Shown here one piece after another: positions 13,101-25,100 of a DNA stretch of 64,000 nucleotides. The stretch is taken from NCBI RefSeq assembly GCF_954871325.1, contig NC_088779.1:29584752-29648751 (forward strand). Reading direction: 5' to 3'. This DNA comes from Gordionus sp. m RMFG-2023. Taxonomy: Eukaryota > Nematomorpha > Gordioida > Chordodea > Parachordodidae. Position 1 is the stretch's first letter. Each line of letters starts with the position of its first letter. The position numbers and the translations under genes are program-made. The notes under the pieces are model-generated. The model was not told where the DNA came from. It did not search any database and was given only the letters and a program-made list of their open reading frames with translations.

Positions 13101-16100
13101 TTGAAAGTGACAATTGTCATAATCGTTATTTTTAAAGTTTTTTGAATTTTATTGACGAAAATATTTTAAAATAAGTATTGATAACATGTTTAAATAAAAA
13201 TTTAGTGAAGATTAACTCTAGATAAGCGACAATTGTCATAATCGTTATTTTTAAGTTTTTTGGAGCAAATGGGTTAAAATTAGTGCTATAATTAATTTTA
13301 TAAAATAAGAATTAAAATATAAATATTTATTTTTTTTGAGCTAAAGATAATAACTCGACATTTTTTTTTCTATTTTTTCATAAAATTTGATGTAAATATT
13401 AAAAAAAATTTTTTTATTAAATATCTTTAAAGGTGATTTTTATTCATATTAAGTGTTATTTATGAATTTTTAAATTTTTTTTTGTAAATAATTAATTTAT
13501 GAAATAGCAGTAGAGGTGTTATTTGCATGACCCTAATTTTTAAAATTTAAAAATTTCGTCCCAGCTCCTTTCAAAAAAAAAATTAGGCCTGGCCAGGATT
13601 TTTATCCGTACTTTATATATTCAGGGCTGGCCCGTCCTGGATTTTTTAAATGTTGTTTTATGTTAAATATGTTATCAATACTTATTTTAGCCTATTTACG
13701 TCAAAAAACTTTAAAAACTACGATTGCAGCATTTATCTATGGTACATCTTCACTAAATTTTATTTAAACATGTAATCAATACTTATTTTAACATATTTTC
13801 GTCAAAAAAATTAAAAAAACTATAAAAATAACGATTATGACAATTGTCACTTTTCTACGGTACATCTTCACTAAATTTAATTTAAACATCTTATCAATAA
13901 TTTAAACATATTGTTAAAAAAATTTAAAAAACTTTAAAAATAAGGATTATGACAATTGTCACTTTTCTATGGTACATCTTCACTTAAACATGTTATCAAT
14001 ACTTATTTTAATCTATTTTCGTCAAAAAAATTCAAAAAACTTTAAAAACTATGATTATGACAATTGTCACTTATCTCATCTTCACTAAATTTTTATTTAA
14101 ACATGTTATCAATACTTATTTTAATCTATTCGTCAAAAAAAAATAAAAAAATTTTAAAAATAACTATTATGACAATTGTCACTTTTCTACGGTACATCTT
14201 CACTAAATTTAATTTAAACATGTTATCAATACTTATAAACATATTTTCTTCAAAAAACTTTAAAAAACGATTATGACAATTGTCACTTTTTATGGTACAT
14301 CTTCACTAAATTTTTATTTAAACATGTTATCAATATTTATTTTAATCTATTTTCGTCAAAAAAATCAAAAAACTTTAAAAATAACGATTATGACAATTGT
14401 CACATTAAAATATTATCCTTAAAAAGATCATATAAAATAACATCAAAAAAGTTTAATATAAATATTTTTTTTTAAATTATTTAAAAAAACACATCATTTA
14501 ATAAAAAAAAATAGATAATTTTACAAAATTGATAAAAAAAAATATTATAAAAGATTTCACCTAAAAGATTGTTTTTTTATCTAACAAAAATTTACAATGT
14601 AATTCCTCAATAAAAGATGTATTCTACAAAGATGATTGTGAAAATTAGTGATCTGCATCGGGCATAATTTTTCAAGCCCGGCCCGAACCTGAAATATTTT
14701 TTAATATAATTTACCGACCCGGCCCGTCCCGAATTTATTTAAATATAGAAACTCAATTTTTATAATTACTTCAAAATAAAAGACAGCTGTTACATGTCGT
14801 TTAGTTTTCGATAAATAAAATCTGATATTTTTTATCTTACATAAAAAATTCAATATAAAATCGATAAATTTAGAATATATATTTAAAAAAATTTCCAAGG
14901 TCCGACCCGACTCGACCCGAAATTTTTTTAAAAATATTAGGTCCGGCCCGAACCCGATTATTTTAAATAGAATTAGGCCCGATTCCAGCCCGAAGCCCCT
15001 TCAGGCCAGGCACGGGCCAGACTCTACTTTGCAGATCTCTAGTGAAAATTACTAATAAATTATATAAAAAAGAATATTACATTTTTGCAATAGCATCATA
15101 TTATTATTTTAAATTTTCATTTCAAAATATAACAATATAAATAAAAAAAATATTAAATCATATCACATATTTATTCGTTGATAATAATAAAATATATAAA
15201 ATAAAATTATTTTACTAAAATAAATAAATAATAATTAATGATGCAGAATTTTTGACTAATTTATTTTAGCCAAGCCTAATTAGGCTTAGCCGATTTATTC
15301 ACCTGAAATCAAGGCTAAGCCGTTTAATAGTCGGCTAAAATTAGCCGATTACGCAACACTAGTTGAGCCAATGTCCTTGGTTGATAATCCATCATTTACC
15401 AGGATGATTAAAACTCTATCCTCTAGTACAACAATTTTATATTGCCAGACAAGATAACTTTATAGTGATGAAAGATGCTCTAATAGTAGAGTTATCAGAG
15501 ATATCATATATATGTACCACGGCAGATAGTTGAACACATAACATTAGGTAAAAACTTATAAAATGCAACAAATTACCATAAATATTTATTTTTATTACAT
15601 AAATTTTTTTATACAAAACTAACTATTATTTTAATATTAATAAATGTTGATTTTTATATATTTACTATAAAATAACAATATAAGCAAAAAATAAAACAAA
15701 TTTGTTTCTAAATTTTTTTTTATAAAAAGTAAAATAATAGCTAATAGCGAGCTACTTTTTTTGACAGATAGCGGTAGCGCGCTATTTTTTAAAGTTGCGA
15801 TTAACAACTCTGGTTGGTTCTAACTAGCCTGATTTGGAAGTTAAAATATTGAGCATTGAATCCCTTTAAAAACTCAACAAGGAAGAAAAAAATGTTTTTT
15901 GTTTTATCTAAAGGAAGCATTAAAGTCGCTCAACGCGCTGGATAAGGTCCTCGTCAACAAGAAGAGGCGTTCGAGTATTTCCTTATCCCAAATATTTTAC
16001 GAAAAAGCTCAGAAAATTATCCATAAAATGTCTCAGGTTTTCTTTAATTTTTTATTTTTTTTACTCTACCCCCCCCCCCTCCCATCTTTCAAAAAATACT

Positions 16101-19100
16101 CCTTTATTTCGTAATATGGAATATTTTTTTATTTTTAGGAAAATGGTCTTGATGGTGACGCTTTTCCGGTTTCCGCTGTCGAAACAAAATCGATTCCAGC
16201 AAAAAAACTTAAGAAAGCTCGACGCGAACTCAAGTAATAATTATATCGCAATTTATTTTGGTATCATTTCCCACACTTTGTTTCAAACTTACAAATTATC
16301 CGCTATATATTTTTTTAAATTTTATTAAGGAAAAACGCCCAACTTACCCGCGCTTCTCAGGAACACACCTTTCTTCCCGCCTCCGTCATAGATTCTCCGA
16401 CATCATCTTCGTCAATCGAACGCGATTTTAAAGATTCTCAAGATGATGTTACCGATAAGAGGCCTAAGAGATCAAACGTCAAGAAAGTCAGCGAAAATAG
16501 TCTAAGCTTCGTGAAGAATCATGTAAGAGCTTTATTAAATTATCCATTTAAATAAAAAAAATTTTACCTAACATAAAATTTCCACTCTTATAGTAGTAGA
16601 ATTCCAAACAAGAAATTAGTTTCTTCATTTTTTTTTCCAAAGCGATCTCCGGGAAGACGCGTTTCGCCATGCTTATTTGCTATAAAATACACGTTCATGA
16701 CGTCGTTAAATGATTATTTAATGACGTCATTTAAAACGCTATATATAATATAGTATAAATTTTTTTTAATAAATAGCCGTTTTTAAAAGGAAACGCCAAT
16801 GTTTTCGGAATTCGCCTTTGTATAGTGGATTAAAAAAAAAACTTTACTTGTAATATTTTTTTTTTCGAGATTTTCTAGATCTAATTTTTTCTACCAGTTC
16901 CCAAATCGGAAATATTTATTACTCTTCTTACACCTAGACGTATAAAAAATATATACATTTAAATTTATTAATATATCCTCAACAGTAGAATAAATAATAA
17001 TTTATCGATGAGCATTATATTACATCTAGAAATAATTTTTTTTATTTTGGTTATGTGTTTTTAAATGGCTTGATTTGAGTCGATTTTTTTAAAAAAAAAT
17101 GGCTAACTGAATATTTTAACCGGAAAAAGATTGCATAAGCTTCGAGATTTCCGCTAGTGTGCCGCCTATGAGCAAAATGTTGTAGGGCTTGCGTAATATT
17201 TTTATGAATAAAATATCGAGTTATAGGGCGCACTAATTGAGCGTTTCAAACGCCGCGTCTGTATTTCAAAATGGCCTCGTGCAAATTGGTAAAATTACCG
17301 TTTGGCATTAGGAACCATTTTTTTAAAAAAAAAGCAAACAGGTTTGCTTTATCAATACTTTTTTTAAAATTTCTACGCTTTGTAATATTATATAAAAATG
17401 TAATATAAAATAACTTACTTATAACCCTAAAAAAAGGAATATTTAGAAATTAAAGAAATAAGAAGGTAGACGATAATATAAATAACTTACTTATATCCTA
17501 AAAAGGCAATATTTAGAAAATAAAGGAATAAGAAGGCAGACGATAATATAAATAACTTACTTATATCCTAAAAAGGCAATATTTAGAAAATAAAGGAATA
17601 AGAAGGCAGACGATAATATAAATAACTTACTTATATCCTAAAAAGGCAATATTTAGAAAATAAAGGAATAAGAAGGCAGACGATAATATAAATAACTTAC
17701 TTATATCCTAAAAAGGCAATATTTAGAAAATAAAGGAATAAGAAGGCAGACGATAATATAAATAACTTACTTATATCCTAAAAAGGCAATATTTAGAAAA
17801 TAAAGGAATAAGAAGGTAGACGATAATATAAATAACTTACTTATATCCTAAAAAGGAATATTTAGAAATTAAAGAAATAAGAAGGTAGACGATAATATAA
17901 ATAACTTACTTATATCCTAAAAAGGAATATTTAGAAAATAAAGAAATAAGAAAGCAAAAAAATTACGGCAAAGCGTAAACGCTCAATTTGTGTGCACTTA
18001 TAAACCTATTTTAAAAATCGGATCAAATCGAATCGTTTAGCAACATTATATGTTTAATAATCAACTGCTCTCAACATCCGGTTATTTTAAAAGAGCCAAC
18101 CTGACCCACAAGAGTTAATATCCGGGCCAATTTAAAAGAAAAACAAATAACACCTAACGAATTATTATTTTTTTTATTTATTTAAAAAAATAGGATTTTA
18201 GTCAGATTATTCTTTCTACTTAAAAAACATTTTTAAATAAATAATAATTTTTAAGGAGCCGATCCTGAAAGGGTGCATTATAGCGGTAAGCAAAAAATTG
18301 GCCATGAACCAAAAGCAACTCAACAAAATGGCCACGGATATGGGTGCCGAAGTTAAATGGGTCTACGATAAGTCGTGCACTCATTTTGTATATCAGGTAT
18401 TATATATATATATATAGCTTATATCTTACTAATACTAATATAGTTTTTGTAACACCCCTATTAGCTTATATGCAATATTTATTTTAAAATTCAAGTATAC
18501 TTTCATTTCGTAGAGTCGCACTTTGATCAGAAGTCTATTTGTTTAATGATCTCACTGTCTTACTTTTTCTTTTTTTTTAAATATATAAATATAAGATTTT
18601 TTTTTCAAATTTTGAGTATTTGGGTTGCACGTGCATTCATATTTCATTTGTGGATACACACATGTTAAACAATTGGGAAATATTTGGCAGGGGTGGGGGG
18701 AGTTACTTTGGTGAAGTGTCTGTATCGCAGTTAACTCTTCGCTAAATGTCATTTTAGGTTAAATTTCAAAGTGAAAGAAAGTAAAATGTTAAAGGTATTG
18801 ATTGATAAGATACATCTTTGTCGTTTCGCACCATTTTGTCCAGATTTCCCCAAGTTAGCCAGCTGCATCTCTTAACCTTTCTCCATTTACCGCGATCTTA
18901 GGCATCAAAGGCCCTTCTTTTCATATCCGTATCCATATTGTTTTTTTTTATCTCGCTTTGAATCTAGTTTCCTCCAATCTTCCATAATTCCTACAATATG
19001 CAAACCATCTTGCCCTATTTCTTCTCATGACATCTCCCATCACATCTATTCCATTATATGAATATTGAATATATAATTTATATTTTTTTATAGGATACTT

Positions 19101-22100
19101 TATCGGGATAATCAAGTTATAATAAGGAATATTTTACTCTACCTTATGATGATTTATGGTGTGTTAAATTTCTCTAAATAATGATCGTAATATTATCAAT
19201 AATGTAACTATAAATTTATTTTTTTAAATGCATATTTAACCCCCATTCAAAGGGAAAAGTCAAGGATAGGTCGAAAGAATTCCGCCAGGCACAGCAAGAC
19301 AATAAAATCATAGTAGGACCTGATTGGTTAATTGCTTGCTCTCAAAATGGCGTAAAGCATTGTGAGTCTCTTTATCCATATACACGTGATCCGAGACTTT
19401 TTTTAGTAAAATTAAATAAATATATATATATATCTGATTTTCCAGTTTTTGGGTAATAAATTCTGAGATAATTTACTTCCTGGAGGAAACACCTAAAATA
19501 TCGTTTCTTCATAATCGCTCACTGTGATTTGCGTATTATATTTTTGGCTTCCCCAAAAAATTTTGCAGGTGGTTATAACTGGGCCCAAAGCTATTTTTTA
19601 AAAAGCGTTTATTAAGTTAATTTAAATTATATTTGTTTTACAAACCATTTTTTGGTAGAGCGACATGTCTCCCATTCAAACACCTTATCGCACCAACAAA
19701 AAAAGCGTTGTCAAAAGTAACAGGATCCTCAGTTCGAACGATACTACAATGCAGTTAGATCCCGCTTTACCCGAAAATTCGACGTAAAATATCTGACTGA
19801 TATTTTTTTTATATAAAAGTGACGGGCGAGGGGTGAATACAACCTAGTAGTCGTTGTTAAACGACTCCATTTTAGCCGATTTTAAATCAATATTTTAGTC
19901 CAAAATAATATCTACTCGAGCCTCTATATTTCATTAATAGATGCCCAAACTTCTCTGCCTCCTGTGAGCAATATCTCCACGTTTGCATAATATATTTTGG
20001 GCTAAAATATGAGGTAGGGTGGAGGTTTGTTGCATTCACTCGAATCATGGTAATATAATTCCAAATAGAATGTAAAATAAAATGTGTATGAACTATAATA
20101 ATATTAAAAAAACTTATATAGAATTTATCTCATATTGAAAATGATGTTAATTTTGAAACATGATTGTTTGGTATAAAATAATATTACGCGAGTCTCAATA
20201 TTTCATGTATATTTCAAACCTTTCTGCCTCCATATGAGCAAAAATCTCCAGGTTGGCATAATAAATTTGGGCTAAAATATTTGAGTAGGGTTAAAGTTTG
20301 TTGCATTCACTCGAATTATGATAATATAATATAAATATAGAGAATGAAATATAAAATGTATGAACTATAATAATAATAAAAAAAACTTATATAGCATTTA
20401 TCTCATATTTGAAAAATGATGTTAATTGAAACATGTTTTGTTTGGTATAAAATTATATTACATTTTGATTTATAAAAATATATATAAAAGATAAAAATAA
20501 ACTTGGGGTTATCTGGTGAAGTAGATTTTATATTTGTTCATAAGGGGAAAAGGCGGGAAAAGAATTTAGAATAATAAATATTGACATTTTATTTTTGAGA
20601 CGAACTGCGTTTAACTCGGCTGAAATATTTTGAAAAATAATATATATATATATAGGTTTTTTTTTTAAATTTTTTTTATTTTTCTTAAGAATAAACACGA
20701 ATTTTTCTACGTTACCCGATATTTCGACCGAACGCCGCCAAACGGGCATAGAACAAGAACTGCAAGATATTATCTCCAAGACTAGAACCATTTACCAGAG
20801 GAACAGAAAATCCAAACGTAAATTGAAGAAGGGAATGGCGGAAACAATCAAAAACTTGGTAGGAGACCTTTTTCGAATCTGACCACTTTAAACCCTCGAG
20901 GGGGGATGGGGGTGGGGTGGGGGGTGTAGGAGAAATAAATTAAAATGTTATACTAATATTATAACTGTAATTTAAATAGGAAGATGAACATAACGCCATG
21001 AACGTATCTCGAAAGCTTGACCACCTGGAATGTACGAATAGACTCTCGGCCAATAACGTTAACAATTATATCCATAATAACTTCGCTTGTTCCGATAATT
21101 CTCAGTCGCAAAACATTCAGATAACGTGGGAAGATCCCGTAGGAAAGTAATAATCTAATAATTTATTTAGAGAAAATATTTTATTTTTTACTCATTTATT
21201 TAATATAATGATAGACGCGAAAGGGAGAAAATATCGAAACAGCTGAGTTTGCTATCCTCCACCTCCCCCCTTACCCCACTATCAAAAGACCTCTTTAACA
21301 CCACCAACGATAATTCGACCACCAATATTACTTTTAAGATGTCCGAAAACTCGACCATGATGAATCAATTTCCTAAAGCCCCTCCTCTAGGTCGGTAATT
21401 GTCATTACATTGATTAGAGCTGGAGGAAAAAACCTTTTTTTGTTAAAAAGCTAATGTCCAATCCAAGGACATATAAATATATACCAAAACAAATCAGTTT
21501 CTGGTAAGCCATTTTCGTTTTATTTTAATAATAAATTGATACCGGAAACCAAAAATGGCGTTACAGCTGTTTTATATTCAATGACGCTCTTCCAAATGCA
21601 TTTTAATAATCGTCAGCTTAGGTAAGTTTTATAATGTAATTGATAAATTACCCAAACTCAAACTTTTGATCGAAATTAAAACTAGATTACAGTAAAACTT
21701 GTTTAATTTAGACTACCGTTAATTCGAGCAAATCCCTAATTCGAACAAAATTTTAAGTTTTCCAATCGGATAATCAAAACGAGTCCTTAAAATCAGCTGA
21801 TACGATTGATAGCCATTATAATTTCCAAATTATTTAAGATATTTAATTTATATAAATAAATCAGAGATATCTCACCATCCACTTAATTAACAAGAGGCGT
21901 GAGTTTAACTAGCATTTTAGCAGAAATCTCAAACTGATTTATGACATTTTTTTTGTTAGTTATATCCGGTCAACTTTAAACATCTGTTCCCTTGAGATAT
22001 TTTGAAATGGTGTATATTTTATTTATTTTTTTTACTGTTATGATTTTTTTTTAAAAATTTGATAATCTCATTTAATAAATTCTTTAGCGTTTCATAAACA

Positions 22101-25100
22101 AACCTCGTCAGTCGTTTCCACCAAAATTAATTTCTCTAAACAGAGAGATTCTGCCACTACCGAAGACATTGTAGGAATTGCGGATATGAAAAGTTCTACA
22201 TTCGTGGAGGATAAATCTAAGAACTTCAAGGGTATCATGAATGAGTGCGATATAAGTAACATAGGTCAAGATACCACAGCGAAGCCTAAATTCATGTTTT
22301 CGGCCCTTTCAGAAGAGGTAACCCTTAAAAAACTTCGGAATAACTTTTGTCAAAAAATTTAATGATATCACTCGATAATTATTGTAAGATTAATAGGGTT
22401 TTGCATGATTTAAATCGTGATTTAAATCACTATCTATTTATTTTTTTTTGGAAAAATAAGGTTAACCTTATTTAAATCAAATTAATCAAGAGATTAAATT
22501 CCTTTTTTTTTATTCTATCACTATATTTTTGTATGCATAAATAAGTTTTAATCCTCAAATCAATGATAAACACTCTATAATTATTGTATGGTAATGCGTT
22601 ATTTATTTTTTTTTCAAATTTTGATCATTTTTGTTAAATTTTAAAAAAATCTGATTTTACCAGAAGTCTATTCCAGCATGCTTAGAATAACTACCTTACG
22701 AATTTCGGAGAATTTCATAACTTTTGAGTCATTTAAATATAATTTATATTTTTTTAAAAAAAATCTATGAAAAAACTAATATAAATTTATATAAATTTGA
22801 AAAGTTCACATCGAAATTTTCTAATCACACGGTAGGGTATGTTTTTTTCTAAACATGTCGAAATTCATTTCCGGTAAAATGTTGTTTTTTTTAAATTAAA
22901 TAAAAAATACACGGTCGAAAAATAATTTAAAGTTGAAAAAAATGACACATTGTCGCCAACTAGTGGTTCTTAAGGCTAATGGTAGTCACTACCTTAAGGT
23001 ATTACCTATCAAATTTGTATTTTGTTTCTATTTTTCATTTGGATAGGCACTACCAAATTTATTTATAATATATGATTTTTGGAAAGTCTCTGTGGCCTAG
23101 TTGCAATTGCGTAGCTTGCCAATCCACAATCATGTTTTTTTCTTAATCTAACTTGGTGGTTCCGTCCTTGGGGGGAGGGGGGGGGGGGGTGATATATAGG
23201 AGAACGGACTCGATCACGTGATTCCGTTATAATATATGTTGGTCGGTATTTAGAAAATCGCTATACGTGGACTCGTATCATTAATCTGTTCTTAAATGGT
23301 TCGATTTGTGGCGATTTTTGAAAACGGCTCACTCAATATTTGCCAAGCCTCGAGATTTGGCTAACTAGATGCCCAAACTCTTGTGCCATCTATGAGCGAA
23401 ATTTCCGTGTTTGCGTTAAATTTTTCCTGGATAAAATATTGAGTCAGCCATCTTTGAAAATCGGCTCGTTGACGCTAACACTTTTCGCTATACGTGTTTA
23501 TTACCGTAAACTATTTTATTGTATAATTACGCTAATTCTTGAAATTATTTTTATTTTTGGCAAACCCTTTATTAAATAAGCCTCAAAATGGGATTTCCTA
23601 ATTTTAGAACTTTCTACTTTGAATGGGATTTCCTAATTTTAGAACTTTCTACTTTGAATGGGATTTCCTAATTTTAGAACTTTTTTACTTTGAGACTTTT
23701 TTTTAAAAAATGAATATGACTATTTCCGGAAAAAAAAATGACAGGATAAAATTCATTACGGATCTCTGATTGAAGGATTAGGCGGAACCGTGTCCGATAT
23801 GGTGTGTTTTGACCCGCAAGCTACTCATTTGTTGGTGGACGTTCCCATGAGAACGGAAAAATATTTGGCGAGTATAGCCAAAGGACTTTGGGTACTCCAT
23901 AAATCCTATTTGGAGACTTGCTCCCAAGCGGGACATTTTATAAAAGTAACGAATGACCATCTATTTTATTATTTATATATAATTGTGGAATTTTGATCTA
24001 ATTCTATTACCAACCTATTTTTTAAACTCGAATATTGAAAGCCAAATATTGCATCTAATTATATTTGCCCTCCCCCCCCCCCTTCGACTATAGACATCCT
24101 AGTAATCTCTGAATCTATTTTTAATTGCCCACCCTTATAAAATTGATTGGGGGATGGTTAGGGATTTATCATATATGAAATGGCTGACATAAAAAAAAAT
24201 TTATGGTACAAACGTGAATTTATTATTTTATAAAAAAAAATAGCAACTTATTGAAGCGGTCTCTAAAAAGGTTATAACTTTTTACCTCCAACTAGTGTTG
24301 TTAAACGCTAAGCCTCAAGATTTCTATAATACATGTCTAGACTTTTGTTTTTGTTCCTTCTATGAGGCAAAATCTTCAGGCTAGGGTAATATTTTTCTGG
24401 ATGAAGTATTGAGTTAGCCGTTTTTAAAAATCGGCTCAAAACGAGCCGTTTAACAACACTACCTCCAACTTTGATATTAGTTATTTCTTAAATCGATCAT
24501 TCATTTTGCTTACCGATACAAAATTGGAATTTGGGTTACATTATTTCATCGATTATAAATTTACTTTCATATTTTCTTACAATTCATTATAATATGGTAA
24601 ATCCTCCTTACCCTACATTCACAGTTTAGCACGAATTGGCTAATTTTGAATGTAGGGGTTATACGATTTCTCCTTCTAATTCTCATCATTATTTATCCAT
24701 TATAATCAAAAAGGAAGAATATCACGAATGGGGTTCGGAATCAACAAATCAATTGATAGCCAATCGGAACAAAGGTTGCAAAGATTTGGCCAAAGCTGCT
24801 CGTCAATGGAGAATAATGATCAAAGCATCTAAATCGGTTTAATTTTATTTTTTTTTGTTTGTGCCTTATATTTTATTATTCTTTCTTCGTTTGTTTAATG
24901 GCCTTTTTCCCCCAGGTTTACCCGGGTAAGGCTACTTTCCCCTCTAATCGTCTTTCTCTTCATTTTCCGCGGCCCAGGGCATCGCTCGCTAGCCCTGTCA
25001 TCCAGCGTATCTTGCAAGATAATAATTATTTTTCATTTTCCTAATTTTTTTTCCCCTCTCTCGTATAATCTAGATAAGGAAAAGAGCTAGTTTTTAAAGA

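Larger units (their letters stand above)
11836..15361. mobile_element. 3.5-kb hAT-like foldback element
   Basis: A giant inverted repeat with tips TAGTGTTGCGTAATCGGC and GCCGATTACGCAACACTA and flanks GTTCAGCC (11828-11835) and GTTGAGCC (15362-15369), a near-perfect 8-bp target duplication. Each arm runs from a GGCTNAGCC-rich tip through AT-rich sequence into a minisatellite, and the arms meet in a short centre near 13560-13650. No coding sequence was found. The right arm is lengthened by a GC-rich hAT MITE (14646-15041). The tip and duplication length suggest mobilisation by a hAT transposase supplied elsewhere. It is inserted in the transposase-coding part of the surrounding hAT element. Confidence 0.85.
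11146..15812 (+). mobile_element. hAT transposon, split by a foldback element
   Basis: A hAT element with perfect 8-bp target duplications GTTGGTTC at 11138-11145 and 15813-15820. The tips are CAGAGTTATAAC and GTTAACAACTCTG. The inner portion encodes the N-terminal part of a hAT transposase: KLSDKIIVDFTIDTVQP at about 11790-11835, continuing after the insertion with LVDNPSFTRMIKTL at about 15377-15420, which is the family's fxIDdmxPfslVenpxF pattern. A 61-codon open stretch from 11376 (acidic, SDSDND) precedes it. Without the insertion the element is only about 1.1 kb, so it was internally deleted and non-autonomous. It lies wholly within the 10992-15914 intron of TOPBP1. Confidence 0.85.
17050..18045. 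mobile_element. M1 hAT MITE interrupted by another element
   Basis: The left part (17050-17225) carries the M1 stem (GGCTAACTGAATATTTTAACC, then GAGATTTCCGCTAG and the mirror stem ending ATAAAATATCGAGTTA). The right end resumes at 17998 with the poorly preserved AAAAATCGGATCAAATCGAA and ATCGTTTAGCAACATTA tip. The interruption is the TIR element listed next. Confidence 0.7.

Noticed and set aside
12470-14405. CRISPR-like array
   Set aside because: The repeats are long minisatellite units with no unique spacers, inside a eukaryotic foldback transposon.
21685-21770. Possible pogo/Tigger-like terminal repeat (CAGTAAAACTTG ... AATTCGAACAAAA)
   Set aside because: A single half-end with no partner, no TA duplication and no transposase, so not listed as a feature.
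22393-22440. Possible hAT tip (TAGGGTTTTGCATGATTTAA with a second GATTTAAATCA)
   Set aside because: Only one end was seen; no matching inverted end or target duplication nearby.
23085-23180. tRNA-like sequence (GTCTCTGTGGCCTAGTTGC with a later GGTTCCGTCC)
   Set aside because: The A-box-like and B-box-like parts are present, but I could not fold a convincing anticodon arm or T arm, and the 3' half runs into a G tract. At best a tRNA-derived relic.
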